Below, one piece after another: positions 8,026-17,702 of a DNA stretch of 64,000 bases (position 1 is the first letter of the stretch; the number at the start of each line of letters is the position of its first letter). Location of the stretch: assembly GCF_020616515.1 (NCBI RefSeq), contig NZ_CP085135.1, forward strand, positions 806,001 through 870,000, read 5' to 3'. Both the position numbers and the translations under genes were made by a program. This stretch comes from Mesorhizobium sp. PAMC28654 (lineage in GTDB: Bacteria > Pseudomonadota > Alphaproteobacteria > Rhizobiales > Rhizobiaceae). Below the pieces are notes generated by a model, which was not told the origin of the DNA, ran no database searches, and saw only the letters and a program-made list of their open reading frames with translations.

Positions 8026-9291
8026 ATGAACCAAGCCAGTCATCACATCGTTGTTGTCGGCGCGGGTTTTGGCGGCCTTGAATTCACCCGCGCGCTTGGT
8101 GGCGCACCGGTTCGCATCACCATGATCGACAAGCGCAACCATCACCTGTTTCAGCCGCTGCTCTATCAGGTCGCGACCACCGCGCTCGCGACCTCGGAGA
8201 TCGCCTGGCCGATCCGCCATCTCCTTCGCAGGCGCAAGGACGTGACGACACTGCTTGCCAATGTCGTCGGCGTCGATCGCGCAGGCAAGCGGGTGCTGCT
8301 CGACGACGGCAGTGCGGTCGCCTACGACACGCTGCTACTCGCCACCGGCGCCCGCCATGCCTATTTCGGCCATGACGAATGGGAGCCTTTCGCGCCCGGC
8401 TTAAAGACATTGGAGGATGCCACTACCGTTCGCCGGCGCATCCTGATGGCCTTCGAGCAGGCCGAACGGGAGAGCGACCCCGCCAAGCGTCAGGCACTGC
8501 TTACGCTGGCAATCATTGGTGGCGGTCCAACCGGTGTGGAACTCGCGGGAACCATCGTCGAACTGGCTCACGAAACGCTGCGAGGCGAATTCCGCAATAT
8601 CGATACACGAGATGCGCGCGTCGTGCTGATCGAGGCTGGCGACCGCATCCTCGCCAACTTCGCACCGGAGCTTTCCGACTATGCCCGCAAGGCGCTCGAG
8701 CGACTTGGCGTAACGGTCGAACTCGGTCAGGCGGTGACGCGCTGCGACGCCGAAGGCGTCGTCTTCGGCGAAACGCATCTGCCGGCGAGGACGATCCTGT
8801 GGGCGGCGGGAGTCGCGGCCTCGCCCGCCGCCGAATGGCTGGGAGCAGCGGCGGATCGGGCGGGCAGGGTGCTTGTCGAGCCCGACCTGACCGTGCCTGG
8901 CAGCCCGGATATCTTTGTCGTTGGTGACGCGGCGCATGTCCTGCGCCCGGACGGCCGGCCCGTGCCGGGCGTTGCACCCGCCGCCAAGCAACAAGGCCGC
9001 CATGTCGCCGCCACCATCAAGGCCCGGCTTGCCGGCGACATGGACAAACGGCCTTTCCGCTACAGGCACGACGGTGATCTGGCGACGATCGGGAAGCGTG
9101 CCGCCGCGATCGATCTCGGCTGGATCAAGCTCACCGGCTGGCCGGCCTGGTGGCTGTGGGGCCTCGCCCATATCTATTTCCTGATCGGGTTCCGCAACCG
9201 GCTTGCGGTTTCGCTTAGCTGGCTATGGATATACGCGACGGGTCAGCGCAGCGCGCGCCTGATCACCCAAGGTGACGACGACAAGGGCTGA
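8026..9291 (+). CDS. ndh: Type II NADH:quinone oxidoreductase
   Basis: A 421-residue non-proton-pumping NADH dehydrogenase. The N-terminal FAD motif is VVVGAGFGGLEF, the NADH motif is IIGGGPTGVELAG near residue 165, and the second FAD contact is DIFVVGDAAHV near residue 300. The C-terminus (WWLWGLAHIYFLIGFRNR, LSWLWIYATGQRSARLI) is the amphipathic membrane-binding end of NDH-2, placing it on the inner face of the cytoplasmic membrane. It oxidises NADH and reduces ubiquinone. The ATG at 8026 follows GGGGGTGA; a GTG at 8017 in frame is the alternative. Confidence 0.93.
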   Translation: MNQASHHIVVVGAGFGGLEFTRALGGAPVRITMIDKRNHHLFQPLLYQVATTALATSEIAWPIRHLLRRRKDVTTLLANVVGVDRAGKRVLLDDGSAVAYDTLLLATGARHAYFGHDEWEPFAPGLKTLEDATTVRRRILMAFEQAERESDPAKRQALLTLAIIGGGPTGVELAGTIVELAHETLRGEFRNIDTRDARVVLIEAGDRILANFAPELSDYARKALERLGVTVELGQAVTRCDAEGVVFGETHLPARTILWAAGVAASPAAEWLGAAADRAGRVLVEPDLTVPGSPDIFVVGDAAHVLRPDGRPVPGVAPAAKQQGRHVAATIKARLAGDMDKRPFRYRHDGDLATIGKRAAAIDLGWIKLTGWPAWWLWGLAHIYFLIGFRNRLAVSLSWLWIYATGQRSARLITQGDDDKG

Positions 9292-9454
9292 CCTTGCCCC
9301 CTGTGCGATCTCCGCAAGCCTTCATCGGCGCGTCATCTCTTGCTGATGGACTGTCCTTCCCTGCAAAGTGTCACTCTTCTTGATGGACTCGAGGGGATTT
9401 CGGCGCGAAGCTTTGCTTAGGGCAGGACTTGTGATGTCGAAGAAGGAGAAAACA

Positions 9455-11434
9455 ATGTCCCAACTGCTCCATCCCGTCTCCCGCCGCGGTTTTCTCGCCG
9501 GCGCTGCCGCCACAGGGGCGCTGGTCATGCTTCATCCGTTCTCGGCTCGCGCGCAAGGCAACCAGGCGCATCTGCGGATCATGGAGACGACCGACATCCA
9601 TGTGAATGTGCTGCCCTATGATTACTACGCCGACAAAGCAAACGACACGATGGGACTGTCGCGCACGGCGTCGCTGATCGACGCGGTGCGCAAGGAGGCC
9701 ACCAACGCGATGCTGATCGACAATGGCGATCTCCTGCAGGGCAATCCGATGGGCGACTACATCGCCTATGAGAAGGGCATGAAGGAGGGCGACCTTCACC
9801 CGATCATGAAGGGCATGAACCTGCTTGGCTACGAATGCTCGACGCTGGGCAACCACGAGTTCAACTACGGCTTGTCGTTCATGGACAAGGTGCTCGCCGG
9901 CGCCAATTTTCCATTCGTGTGCGCCAACTTGATCCGTGGCACCACGCTTGCCTCGAACCCACGCGACGACAAGCTCTACCTCAAGCCCTATGTCATTCTG
10001 GAGAAGAAGATCAAGGATGGTTCGGGCGCCGAGAAGCCGATCAAGATCGGCATTATCGGCTTCGTGCCGCCGCAGATCATGGTCTGGGATCTGAAAAATC
10101 TCGACGGCAACGTCAGGACGCGCGACATCGTCGAGGCGGCCAGGGCGTGGGTGCCACAGATGAAAGAGGAGGGCGCTGATATCGTGATCGCGCTCTCTCA
10201 TTCCGGCATCGACGTGAAGCAGGGCGACATGATGGAGAACGCATCGTTCTTCGTGGCCGGCGTCGACGGCATCGACGCCGTATTCACCGGTCATCAGCAT
10301 CTTGTCTTTCCGGGCAAGAAGGATTTTCAGGCGCTCGATGGCGTCGATACGCAAAAGGGTACGCTGCAAGGCAAGCCCGCGGTCATGGGCGGCTTCTGGG
10401 GCTCGCATATGGGCCTGATCGACCTGATGCTGGAGCGCGACGGTTCAAAATGGCGGGTCGCCTCGGCGACCTCCGAGGCGCGGCCGATTTTCGAGCGGGT
10501 CGACAACAAGAACAAACCGACGGTCGAGGACGACAAGCGCATCATTGCAGCACTCGAGCAGGATCACCAGGCAACGCTGGCCTATGTGCGCCGTCCCGTC
10601 GGCAAGACATCCGCCCCGCTCTATTCCTATTTCGCCCTGGTCGCCGATGATCCCTCGGTGCAAGTCGTCAGCCAGGCGCAGACCTGGTACCTCAAGGACA
10701 TCCTCAAGAACACGCAGTGGAAAGATGTGCCGCTGCTGTCGGCGGCCGCCCCTTTCAAGGCGGGTGGGCGCAATGGCGCCGACTACTATACCGACGTTCC
10801 GGTTGGCGATATCGCCATCAAGAACGTCGCCGATCTCTATCTTTATCCGAACACCGTGCGCGCCGTCGAAATCACCGGAGCGCAGATCAAGGAATGGCTG
10901 GAAATGTCGGCCGGCATCTTTAACAGGATCGAGCCGGGCAAGGCAGACCAGCCACTCATCAACACCGAATTCCCGTCCTACAACTTCGACGTCATCGACG
11001 GTGTCACCTACAGGATCGACCTGTCGCAGCCGCCGAAATACGACGCCAAGGGTGGCGCGGCGAATGCCGGCTCTAACCGCATCGTCGACCTGATGTTCGA
11101 CGGCAAGCCAATTGATCCCGCACAGAAATTCGTCGTCGCGACCAACAATTACCGGGCCGGGGGTGGTGGCAATTTCCCCGACATCAATGCCTCGAAGATT
11201 ATCTACGAGGCGCCAGACACCAACCGCGACGTGATCGTGCGCTACATCGTGAGCCAAGGCACGATAAACCCATCGGCGGACGACAATTGGTCGTTTGCAC
11301 CATTGCCCGGAACCAGCGTGGTGTTCGAGACCGGCGCCAAGGCCAAGGATTTCATCGCGGAGGTCAAGACGCTCAAGATCGAACCGGCGGGCGAAGGCGA
11401 GGCGGGGTTTGCCAAGTACCGGATTCTTCTTTGA
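9455..11434 (+). CDS. cpdB: Bifunctional 2',3'-cyclic-nucleotide 2'-phosphodiesterase/3'-nucleotidase
   Basis: A 659-residue periplasmic enzyme that scavenges phosphate and nucleosides from cyclic and 3' nucleotides. The N-terminus carries a twin-arginine signal (SRRGFLAG followed by a hydrophobic stretch). The metallophosphatase domain shows [44 protein letters not shown] and FTGHQH (metal ligands). The C-terminal 5'-nucleotidase domain starts near residue 370 with [22 protein letters not shown] and [12 protein letters not shown]. The start at 9455 follows AAGGAG and gives the Tat signal. It converges on the interrupted small gene downstream. Confidence 0.95.
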   Translation: MSQLLHPVSRRGFLAGAAATGALVMLHPFSARAQGNQAHLRIMETTDIHVNVLPYDYYADKANDTMGLSRTASLIDAVRKEATNAMLIDNGDLLQGNPMGDYIAYEKGMKEGDLHPIMKGMNLLGYECSTLGNHEFNYGLSFMDKVLAGANFPFVCANLIRGTTLASNPRDDKLYLKPYVILEKKIKDGSGAEKPIKIGIIGFVPPQIMVWDLKNLDGNVRTRDIVEAARAWVPQMKEEGADIVIALSHSGIDVKQGDMMENASFFVAGVDGIDAVFTGHQHLVFPGKKDFQALDGVDTQKGTLQGKPAVMGGFWGSHMGLIDLMLERDGSKWRVASATSEARPIFERVDNKNKPTVEDDKRIIAALEQDHQATLAYVRRPVGKTSAPLYSYFALVADDPSVQVVSQAQTWYLKDILKNTQWKDVPLLSAAAPFKAGGRNGADYYTDVPVGDIAIKNVADLYLYPNTVRAVEITGAQIKEWLEMSAGIFNRIEPGKADQPLINTEFPSYNFDVIDGVTYRIDLSQPPKYDAKGGAANAGSNRIVDLMFDGKPIDPAQKFVVATNNYRAGGGGNFPDINASKIIYEAPDTNRDVIVRYIVSQGTINPSADDNWSFAPLPGTSVVFETGAKAKDFIAEVKTLKIEPAGEGEAGFAKYRILL

Positions 11435-11477
11435 GAAAAGGCCCAAGAACACGAGTGCCGGATCCTGGACGCAGGCA

Positions 11478-11504
11478 GAAAAGACGGCCCCAATGGAGCC
11501 GTCT
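11478..11504 (-). terminator. Rho-independent terminator of the interrupted small secreted-protein gene
   Basis: On the minus strand AGACGGCTCC and GGGGCCGTCT pair around a 3-nt loop (two G-T wobbles) and are followed by TTTT. It lies 22 bp after the stop of the IS-interrupted gene and 44 bp from the convergent cpdB stop. Confidence 0.7.
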
Positions 11505-11782
11505 GAAAGGATCGATATCAGGTGCCTAGTTCGCTGGCATCGGCGCCAGAGGCACGGCTGTCTCGGGCGATGTCGGAATGGGCGGCAGCGGCGGCTCCGT
11601 TGACGTGCCCTGCGGATCGTTCGGTACGGTCGGCGACGTCATTCCCGCAGGAGAATTGATGGTAGAAGTTGGTGTGCTGTCGATGACGCCAGGCGTCGAT
11701 GTCGGGCTGGTACTGAGACCCAGAGGGTCATCGGTGGGCGGCGATAACTCGCGTGCGGCAGTGGCAGCTGATATCCCGGCTA

Positions 11783-12837
11783 GAGCAGAATCTGATCATT
11801 CCGGCTCATATCCTGTTGCGGCGAAGTAGTTGGCGCACTCGGTTGGTGTGAAGCAAGGCAGTGCGGCGCTGATGGTATCCCACAATTCCGCGACGGTTCG
11901 TGCGGCGGCTTTGCGTAGAATCGATTTCAGCTTGGAAAAGGCGTTCTCGATCGGGTTGAAGTCGGGGGAATAGGGCGGGAGGAACATCATCCTTGCGCCG
12001 GTTGCTTCGATCGCCACACGGGCGGCTGCGCTTTTGTGCGCCGGCAGGTTGTCGAGGATCACGACATCGTCGGGCCGCAGCGTCGGCACGAGAACCTGCT
12101 CGACATAGGCGACAAACCATTCGCCAGTCATCGGGCCGTCCAGGACCATTGGCGCGGTCATGCCAGTGAGGCGCAGGGCGCCGGTGAACGTCGTCGTCTT
12201 CCAATGGCCATGCGGGATTGGCGATCGGCACCGCATCCCGCGCTTCGTGCGCCCCCGCAGTCGAGCCATCTTTGTCGAGGCTCCGGTCTCGTCGATGAAG
12301 ACCAGATGCTCGGGATCAAGATCGGGCTGGGCGTCGAACCAGGCGTTTCGTCGCGCCGCCACGTCTGGCCGCTCCTGCTCGCTGGCGTGCGCCGTTTTTT
12401 TTTGAAGGTCATGGAGTGACGATCGAGAAACCGCCAGATCGTGCTCGTCGCAAACGACGCGCCATGCTCCTGTCGCAGCAACTCGGCGAGTTCGACCAGC
12501 GTGATGTCCACCCGCCTCTCGATCGCCGCCAGGATGATGTCGCGATACGCTTCAACGCGGTGGGACCGCCTGTCGCCGCCCTGCGGCTTTGCGCAGGTGG
12601 CTCCGGTCTCGCGCCATTCCCGGACCCAACGCACCGAGCTTGCCGCCGCCACGCCAAATCGCGCCGCTGCCGCCCGTCGCGACAGGCCGCCATCAACCGC
12701 TGCGACCACCCGAGCCCGCAAATCTTCCGATAAGGATTTCGCCATGCCATGCCGGCCTCCGAATCCAGCAGATATGCTGAATCAGATTTCCAATCCCAAC
12801 GAAACCCCTATCGATTCTATCCGCTCGGATTTTGCTC
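11783..12837 (-). mobile_element. IS630-type insertion sequence, copy 1 (1055 bp)
   Basis: The element is flanked by the TA dinucleotides 11781-11782 and 12838-12839, the usual IS630/Tc1 target duplication. Its ends are imperfect inverted repeats starting GAGCAGAATC and GAGCAAAATC. It carries one two-frame DDE transposase on the minus strand and no passenger gene. It appears identical to the copy at 19980-21033, which lies in the opposite orientation, apart from one extra A in the frameshift tract. It disrupts a 96-codon secreted-protein gene. Confidence 0.95.
11796..12745 (-). CDS. IS630-type transposase, two overlapping frames joined at an A9 tract
   Basis: Frame A (from ATG 12745) has a helix-turn-helix, LSRRAAAARFGVAAASSVRWV, and runs to MTFKK at the A tract. 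Frame B carries the DDE catalytic core: FIDETGAS (first Asp), VILDNLPAHK (second Asp) and NPIENAFSKLK (Glu), ending GYEPE. The expected continuous reading MTFKKTAHASEQ requires a -1 shift at the nine A (12395-12403, seen as T on the plus strand). This can come from ribosomal frameshifting or transcriptional slippage. Without a shift, frame A continues to a stop at 12158. The product excises and inserts the element at TA. Confidence 0.9.
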
Positions 12838-13042
12838 TAGCAGGATTAGCGCGGCGATTGCAGGTCGTTTCAAGGAAGCCTCCTATGTCAAGAGGCGCTC
12901 AGCGTTGGATGCGGTATGTGGCGCTTGCGCCAGTGCAGAAAAACGGCGACCTTGTGATCGCGGTTGCATCACATTCGCATGAGCAAGGCCGCGCCTGGCC
13001 GGCGTCAGCGGGGCCGATCGTCGATGTCTGTGAATCCTAAAT

Positions 13043-14301
13043 TTAGGCCTTGTAGACCACCTGCCGGACGTCGATGTAGCTGGCGCGAAAGCCCGCTTCG
13101 CAATAGTGCAGATAGAACTCCCAGAGTTTCTTGAAGCGATCGTCGAAGCCCAGCGGGACGATCTTTTCCCACGATGCCCAGAAGCGGTGGCGCCACTCGG
13201 CGATTGTACGCGCATAGTCGTCCGGAAACACGCGCTCGCGCAGATGGGCGAGGCCGTGGGTCGCTCCCAGTGCCTTCAATATTGATGGCGTTGGCAGCAT
13301 TCCCCCTGGGAAAACATAGCGCTGGATGAAATCGGGACGGGCACGATAAGTGTCGTAGGCCTTCTCGTTGATGGTGATGATCTGCAGGCCGGCGGTCCCG
13401 CCGGGCCGCAGGCAATCCTTCATCTTGCTGAAGAACACCGGCCAGTATTTTTCACCAACGGCTTCAAACATCTCGATCGAGGCGATGCGGTCGTAGGTGC
13501 CGGTCTCGTCGCGATAGTCCTGCAGCTTGATATCGACCTTGTCGGCGAGCCCTGCCTTCTGGATGCGCGCCTTGGCGAAGTCATGCTGCTCGCGGCTTAT
13601 CGTAAGACCGGTAACCCGGCAGCCGATCTCGCGCGCGGCGAATTCGGCGAAGCCGCCCCAGCCGCAGCCGATCTCCAGCACACATGGTCCTTCGGTCCAA
13701 TGCCCGTGTCCTTTGCCAGGGCGCGGTACTTGGCGGCCTGCGCGCTTTCCAGATCGTTGGCGCCGGTCGTGTAGAGCGCCGAGGAATAGGTCATGCTCGG
13801 ATCGAGCCATTCCTTGTAGAAGGCGTTGCCGAGGTCGTAATGCGCGGAGATGTTGCGCTTCGAGCCGGTTCGGGTGTTTTCGTTGAACCAGTGGCGGATG
13901 CGCTGTGCGGCATTGATCAGCCAACTGGCTCCACCCGCTATCCGCTCGCCGGTCTCTGAATTGACCACGAACAGCTCCAGGAAACTGGTCACGTCAGGGC
14001 TTTCCCAATCGCCGTCCATGTAGGATTCGGCGACGCCTATCGTGCCGCCGGTGAAGGCCCGGCCAGGCAAACGCCAGTTCTTCAGCACCAGTTCCGCGTC
14101 GGGACCCGGCCCCTTGCCGCCAACAAGGACGGCGCGACCATCCGGCATTCTCACCTTCAGCGACCCGCGCGGCAGGTTCATCGCGGCCGACAGAACCATT
14201 TTCGCCTTGGCTGGCAAGCCTTTCACGATCTCGGCGAAATTGAATTCGTCGAGCTTGATCGCCTCGCCCAACATAACGCCGGTGTGTTCCCTATTAGCCA
14301 T
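13043..14301 (-). pseudogene. cfa: Cyclopropane-fatty-acyl-phospholipid synthase-type methyltransferase, frameshifted
   Basis: Two frames together make a normal 418-residue SAM-dependent lipid methyltransferase. The first (from ATG 14301) covers EFNFAEIVKGLPAKAKMV, GGTIGVAESYMDGDWESPD and ISAHYDLGNAFYKEWLDPSM, ending IGPKDHV. The second continues LEIGCGWGGFAE (SAM motif), LTISREQHDFAKAR, MFEAVGEKYWP and GGMLPTPSI to VVYKA. They are separated by an extra CA in a (CA)3 run at 13679-13684; with (CA)2 the frame is continuous. The break falls exactly before the SAM-binding motif, so the product would be dead unless this is a read error. The enzyme would methylenate or methylate unsaturated acyl chains in the membrane. 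It is third of a likely operon with the flavin oxidoreductase and DUF1365 genes. Confidence 0.9.
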
Positions 14302-14366
14302 TTCACATTCCTGGACTTCCGCGGAGTTGGCTGTAATATCCGCCAAACTCCTCACCCTCTCGCAGT

Positions 14367-15212
14367 TCATTCGCCAGGCTCGAACGCCGCTCCCTGATCC
14401 CGGTAACTGGTCGATTCCGGGGCGGGCGGGCTCGAACGAAAGCGCGCGCCCTTTAACCAGAGCTTCAGCGCCTCCCAGTGAATTCCCGCCACAATCTTCC
14501 ACGTCATCAGGGGGAACTTCAAGAGGCAAGTCGCCAACTGCGGTGTGCCAAGTGGACAGCCCTGGCCCGCAAAGGTCGCCGACAGCAGCGGCTCGCCCTT
14601 TTCCGTCTCGTGAATACGCAGGCGCACCACTTTTCCGGGAGGCAAGATGTGAAAGTGATACCGGGCTCCCATGTCGATGAAAGGCGACACGTGAAAGATC
14701 TTCGTCCGTGTCTGGCGCACCCCAGCCGGGCTGAGATCGCCTGGCTCGATTGGAGCGACATAGGTGTGTCGCTCACCAAATGTATTTCGCACCGCGTAGA
14801 TCATGGCGATCAGCGCGCCGGCATCATCGTAGCAGAAATAGACCGAGATCGGATTGAAGACGTAGCCGAGGATGCGCGGATAGGCGAGGAGCAGGATTCG
14901 GGCGGCTGGCTTGGCAAGCCCGGCGCCGGCAAGCAGCCGGTCGGCGAAGTCGCGCAATGTCTCGCCATCCCGCTCGACATGATCGCTCTCATGGAATGAT
15001 GACAAGCCGCGCCGATTGACCCTCAGCAGCCAGGTCATGCCGCCCATCTCGGCCAGGCGGTCGATGTCTACGAGCAGCGAGAAGACCGAATAGACGAAAC
15101 GATGGCCGAATGGTTTCAATCGCGCATGCATGACGTCGCCCGGATAGAGCACGCCGGCCGCTTGCGGCGGCGGTCCGTTCTCCGTCATCGTCGTTATGCG
15201 TTGTCTTTTCAT
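14367..15212 (-). CDS. DUF1365 protein, partner of cyclopropane synthase clusters
   Basis: A 281-residue protein of the DUF1365 family: VMHARLKPFGHRFVYSVFSLLVDI at the N-terminus (given here only as a family landmark), then LLAYPRILGYVFNPISVYFCYD, YAVRNTFGERHTY and KIFHVSPFIDMGARYHF. The biochemical role is not established, but the family recurs between a flavin amine-oxidase-like protein and a Cfa-type methyltransferase, as here. The start codon could be ATG 15212 or ATG 15188. The stop of the upstream gene is 20 bp away and the downstream cfa start follows after 65 bp, so the three genes are probably one transcript. Confidence 0.82.
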   Translation of the reverse strand: MKRQRITTMTENGPPPQAAGVLYPGDVMHARLKPFGHRFVYSVFSLLVDIDRLAEMGGMTWLLRVNRRGLSSFHESDHVERDGETLRDFADRLLAGAGLAKPAARILLLAYPRILGYVFNPISVYFCYDDAGALIAMIYAVRNTFGERHTYVAPIEPGDLSPAGVRQTRTKIFHVSPFIDMGARYHFHILPPGKVVRLRIHETEKGEPLLSATFAGQGCPLGTPQLATCLLKFPLMTWKIVAGIHWEALKLWLKGARFRSSPPAPESTSYRDQGAAFEPGE

Positions 15213-15232
15213 GTAGCGCGCCCGCTGTTTTT

Positions 15233-16576
15233 CTATTCTGCCGCCAGCTTGAGTTGGGGCAGTTCTTCCTTTGATGCTCGCCACGGCACCTTCGCGCCAA
15301 GCGCGATCGCCGCGTCAAGGCCCGAGCGCAGTCCGTCCTCGTGAAAGCCATGGCCTGTCCACGCACCGGCAAAATAAGTGCCGCGCACACCCTGGATGTC
15401 GTCGAGGCGCGCCTGCGCCGACAGCGCGCGCGCATCATATTGGGGGTGGTCGAAAGCCCATTCGCCGAACACCAATTCCCTTCGCGGCTCGACGACCGGA
15501 TTGAGCGAGACGAACAACGGCTTGGTTTCGTCGATGCCTTGCAGGCGATTCATCCAGTAGGTGACGGAGACTTCCGGCTCGTCGCGGTCGCAGGATGAGC
15601 GCAGATAGTTCCACGCCGACCAGGCAGCGCGCCGCTTCGGCATCAGGCGGGGATCCCGGTGCAGAATAACGCGGTTGGGCCGATAGGGAATGGCCGACAG
15701 GATCGATTCCTCGACGCTTGAGGCATCGCCCAGCATCGCAAGCGCCTGATCGCTGTGAGCGGCGATGATGACATTGTCGAAGCGGTCTGGCCCCTGGTCG
15801 CCGGCCCATACGGTGATGCCGAAGGCATCGCGAACCATGGTCCTGGCAGGCGCGGCCAGCCGCAACCTGGAACCGAGCGGCGCCAGCAGCTTTTGCAGAT
15901 AATTCCGCGAGCCGCCGCTCACCGTACGCCATACGGGGCGCTCGCTATGGATCAGCCGATGATTCTCGAAGAAGGAGATAAAACTTGCGGCCGGATAGTC
16001 GAGCATCTTGGCGCGGGGGGTCGACCAGATGGCCGCCGCCATCGGCATGAGATAATTATCGCGAAACACGCTCGAGAAACGCTTTTTCTTCAGATAATCG
16101 CCGATCGTCAGGTGACCGAGCGACCCGCTGTCGCGATCGACAACGCATTCCTTGTTGAAGCGCAGGATTTCACGCAGCATCCAGAGAAAGCCGGGTGAAA
16201 AGACATTGCGCTTCTGGGCAAAGATCGTGCGCAGCGTCGAACCGCACCATTCGAGCTTGCCGCCGTCGAGCGACAGGGAAAAACCCATGTCGCTTTCATG
16301 CGTGGCCACGCCGAGATGCGAGAACAACGCCGTGAGGTCCGGGTAGGCGAGTTCATTGTAGACGATAAAGCCGGTATCAACCGAGATCGGAGTGCCGTCG
16401 TAGTCTATGTCCACCGTGGCCGTGTGCCCCCCCGGCCGACCTGATGCTTCAAACAGGGTGACATCAGCCGTCGGATTAAGCGCCCACGCTGCCGCGGCTC
16501 CGGATATTCCCGACCCGATGACCGCGATCTTCTTTCTGGCGCCATGCTGGCCTCGGTTGATAGGCACGATGTTCAT
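15233..16576 (-). CDS. FAD-dependent amine-oxidase-like oxidoreductase of the lipid-modification cluster
   Basis: A 447-residue flavoprotein. The N-terminal dinucleotide motif is IAVIGSGISGAAAAWAL followed by LFEASGRPGGHTATV (the amine-oxidase/desaturase type). VDTGFIVYNELAYPDL and the C-terminal FAGAWTGHGFHEDGLRSGLDAA complete the FAD site. Such proteins sit next to DUF1365 and Cfa genes. Related clusters are implicated in desaturating methylated acyl chains during furan-fatty-acid synthesis, but assigning that role here is inference. The ATG at 16576 follows AAGGGGAC; an ATG at 16591 is the alternative. Confidence 0.88.
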   Translation of the reverse strand: MNIVPINRGQHGARKKIAVIGSGISGAAAAWALNPTADVTLFEASGRPGGHTATVDIDYDGTPISVDTGFIVYNELAYPDLTALFSHLGVATHESDMGFSLSLDGGKLEWCGSTLRTIFAQKRNVFSPGFLWMLREILRFNKECVVDRDSGSLGHLTIGDYLKKKRFSSVFRDNYLMPMAAAIWSTPRAKMLDYPAASFISFFENHRLIHSERPVWRTVSGGSRNYLQKLLAPLGSRLRLAAPARTMVRDAFGITVWAGDQGPDRFDNVIIAAHSDQALAMLGDASSVEESILSAIPYRPNRVILHRDPRLMPKRRAAWSAWNYLRSSCDRDEPEVSVTYWMNRLQGIDETKPLFVSLNPVVEPRRELVFGEWAFDHPQYDARALSAQARLDDIQGVRGTYFAGAWTGHGFHEDGLRSGLDAAIALGAKVPWRASKEELPQLKLAAE

Positions 16577-16824
16577 CTTGTCCCCTTGCATCGACCTTTC
16601 TCGTCTCAGTGCGCATTGGCACGCTCTGGTGTCGGTCAATGAGAGTTACGGGGCAATCGACGCCGAGTTTCACGCCGTCGCCAGACAAAGTGTCTTTCGG
16701 CCCCATGGAAGCCGACTTCAGAATGGCGAGGCTACGAAACAAGACTTGGAAAAGATCTGGGGAGGGCGCTTGCCAATGCTGGAATGGCTATGGCCGCGCC
16801 GATGCGCATACGCTAGTTTTAGCC

Positions 16825-16959
16825 ATGCGTTATGTAATCGTCATCTGCGCCATTACGTTCTTTCTGATCTGGGACGGCCTCTACAATCACGGCCGCTATC
16901 TCGACACGACTGTGCGGGAAATTTCGCGCGTCGTGCGCTATGTCACCGGCAAGGTCTGA
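16825..16959 (+). CDS. Small single-span membrane protein (44 aa)
   Basis: A short frame from ATG 16825 gives a coherent mini-protein: a hydrophobic segment (YVIVICAITFFLIWDGLY) followed by a basic, amphipathic tail (HGRYLDTTVREISRVVRYV). No family was recognised. The frame is open upstream, but the added residues look non-coding. The position between the divergent lipid cluster and the Dabb gene, and the sensible membrane topology with a positive cytoplasmic side, support a real gene. No strong ribosome-binding site is visible. Confidence 0.5.
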   Translation: MRYVIVICAITFFLIWDGLYNHGRYLDTTVREISRVVRYVTGKV

Positions 16960-17054
16960 ACGTTCAAACGGGTCGCCGGCGCGACATCCTTGCCTGTTGA
17001 CGAGACAGCTCTGCTGACCCAAAAGACGCCCGTATACCGATCGGGGAGTCTGGG

Positions 17055-17345
17055 TTGATCCGGCATATCGTTTTCTTCAGTGCACGGCGCAAAGAGGATG
17101 TGGAGGCTGTTCGAAACGGCCTGCTGGCGTTGGGCAAGATTCCCCATTCCAGTCTCTTCGAGGTCACCTTCAATACGAAAGTCGATCCGATGTCGGACGA
17201 GATCGATGTGGTTGTCTACGCCGAATTCGAGGACGAGGCGGCACTTGCCGCCTACAAGGCGCATCCGGTCTACGCCAAGACGACGAGCGAGGTGAAACCG
17301 CTGCGCGAACTGCGCTATTCCGCTGATGTCGTGGCCCTGGCCTGA
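17055..17345 (+). CDS. Dabb-type stress-responsive alpha/beta-barrel protein
   Basis: A 96-residue protein with the dimeric alpha/beta barrel (Dabb) pattern: MIRHIVFFSARRKEDVEAV, FEVTFNTKVDPMSDEIDVV and AYKAHPVYAKTTSEVKPL, where the HP of the KAHPVY segment is typical. Members act as small dimeric proteins, some enzymatic and some of unknown role; no active site is obvious here. The start is TTG 17055, eight bases after GGGGAG. Confidence 0.82.
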   Translation: MIRHIVFFSARRKEDVEAVRNGLLALGKIPHSSLFEVTFNTKVDPMSDEIDVVVYAEFEDEAALAAYKAHPVYAKTTSEVKPLRELRYSADVVALA

Positions 17346-17456
17346 GCGAGATCCCGCGTCAGCGTCTCGAGACGTTGCCTGTAGCACAGGAAAACGCGCG
17401 GCGAACAATCCCCGGCGATATCGTTGCCGAGGATATCGAGCCGAAAGGTGCCCGAC

Positions 17457-17582
17457 CTATTCGGTTTGAACAGCAGATGTTTCGGTCATATCAACGCCGG
17501 GCCGCTTTGGCGCATTCCAGACCAGTACGGCAACCACCGTCATCGAGAGGATCGCTGCTGCCATGAACAGAATCTTTCCCAT
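17457..17582 (-). CDS. Possible 41-aa membrane or exported peptide
   Basis: A short minus-strand frame begins MGKILFMAAAILSMTVVAVL, a hydrophobic anchor or uncleaved signal, followed by WNAPKRPGVDMTETS and ends SAVQTE at TAG. The composition resembles many small inner-membrane peptides of rhizobia. No Shine-Dalgarno sequence is visible before the ATG and no family was recognised, so it may be chance. Confidence 0.35.
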   Translation of the reverse strand: MGKILFMAAAILSMTVVAVLVWNAPKRPGVDMTETSAVQTE

Positions 17583-17702
17583 CGGAATCAGGTAGGCCGG
17601 CTTTCGGCAACTGCAAGTATCCTGCTCTCAAATGCCAGGATTTTCGCTGGCTCCGGATCAAACCCTTGAACCGCCTTGCCGAATGATGCACATCGCGCCC
17701 GT

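Larger units (their letters stand above)
11526..12873 (-). pseudogene. Small secreted Pro/Thr/Ser-rich protein, interrupted by an IS630-type element
   Basis: The two halves lie on either side of the element at 11783-12837. Removing the element and one TA joins 12840-12873 to 11526-11782 in a single frame of 96 residues. It starts at TTG 12873, five bases after a perfect AGGAGG. The N-terminus MKRPAIAALILLAGISAATAA is a good signal peptide. The mature part begins RELSPPTDDPLGL and is then almost wholly Pro, Thr and Ser, ending LAPMPAN. The insertion point falls within the signal-peptide codons (the CTA of ILLAG), so no exported product can now be made. No family was recognised; the composition suggests an exported linker-like or cell-surface peptide. 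A terminator follows the stop. Confidence 0.8.
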
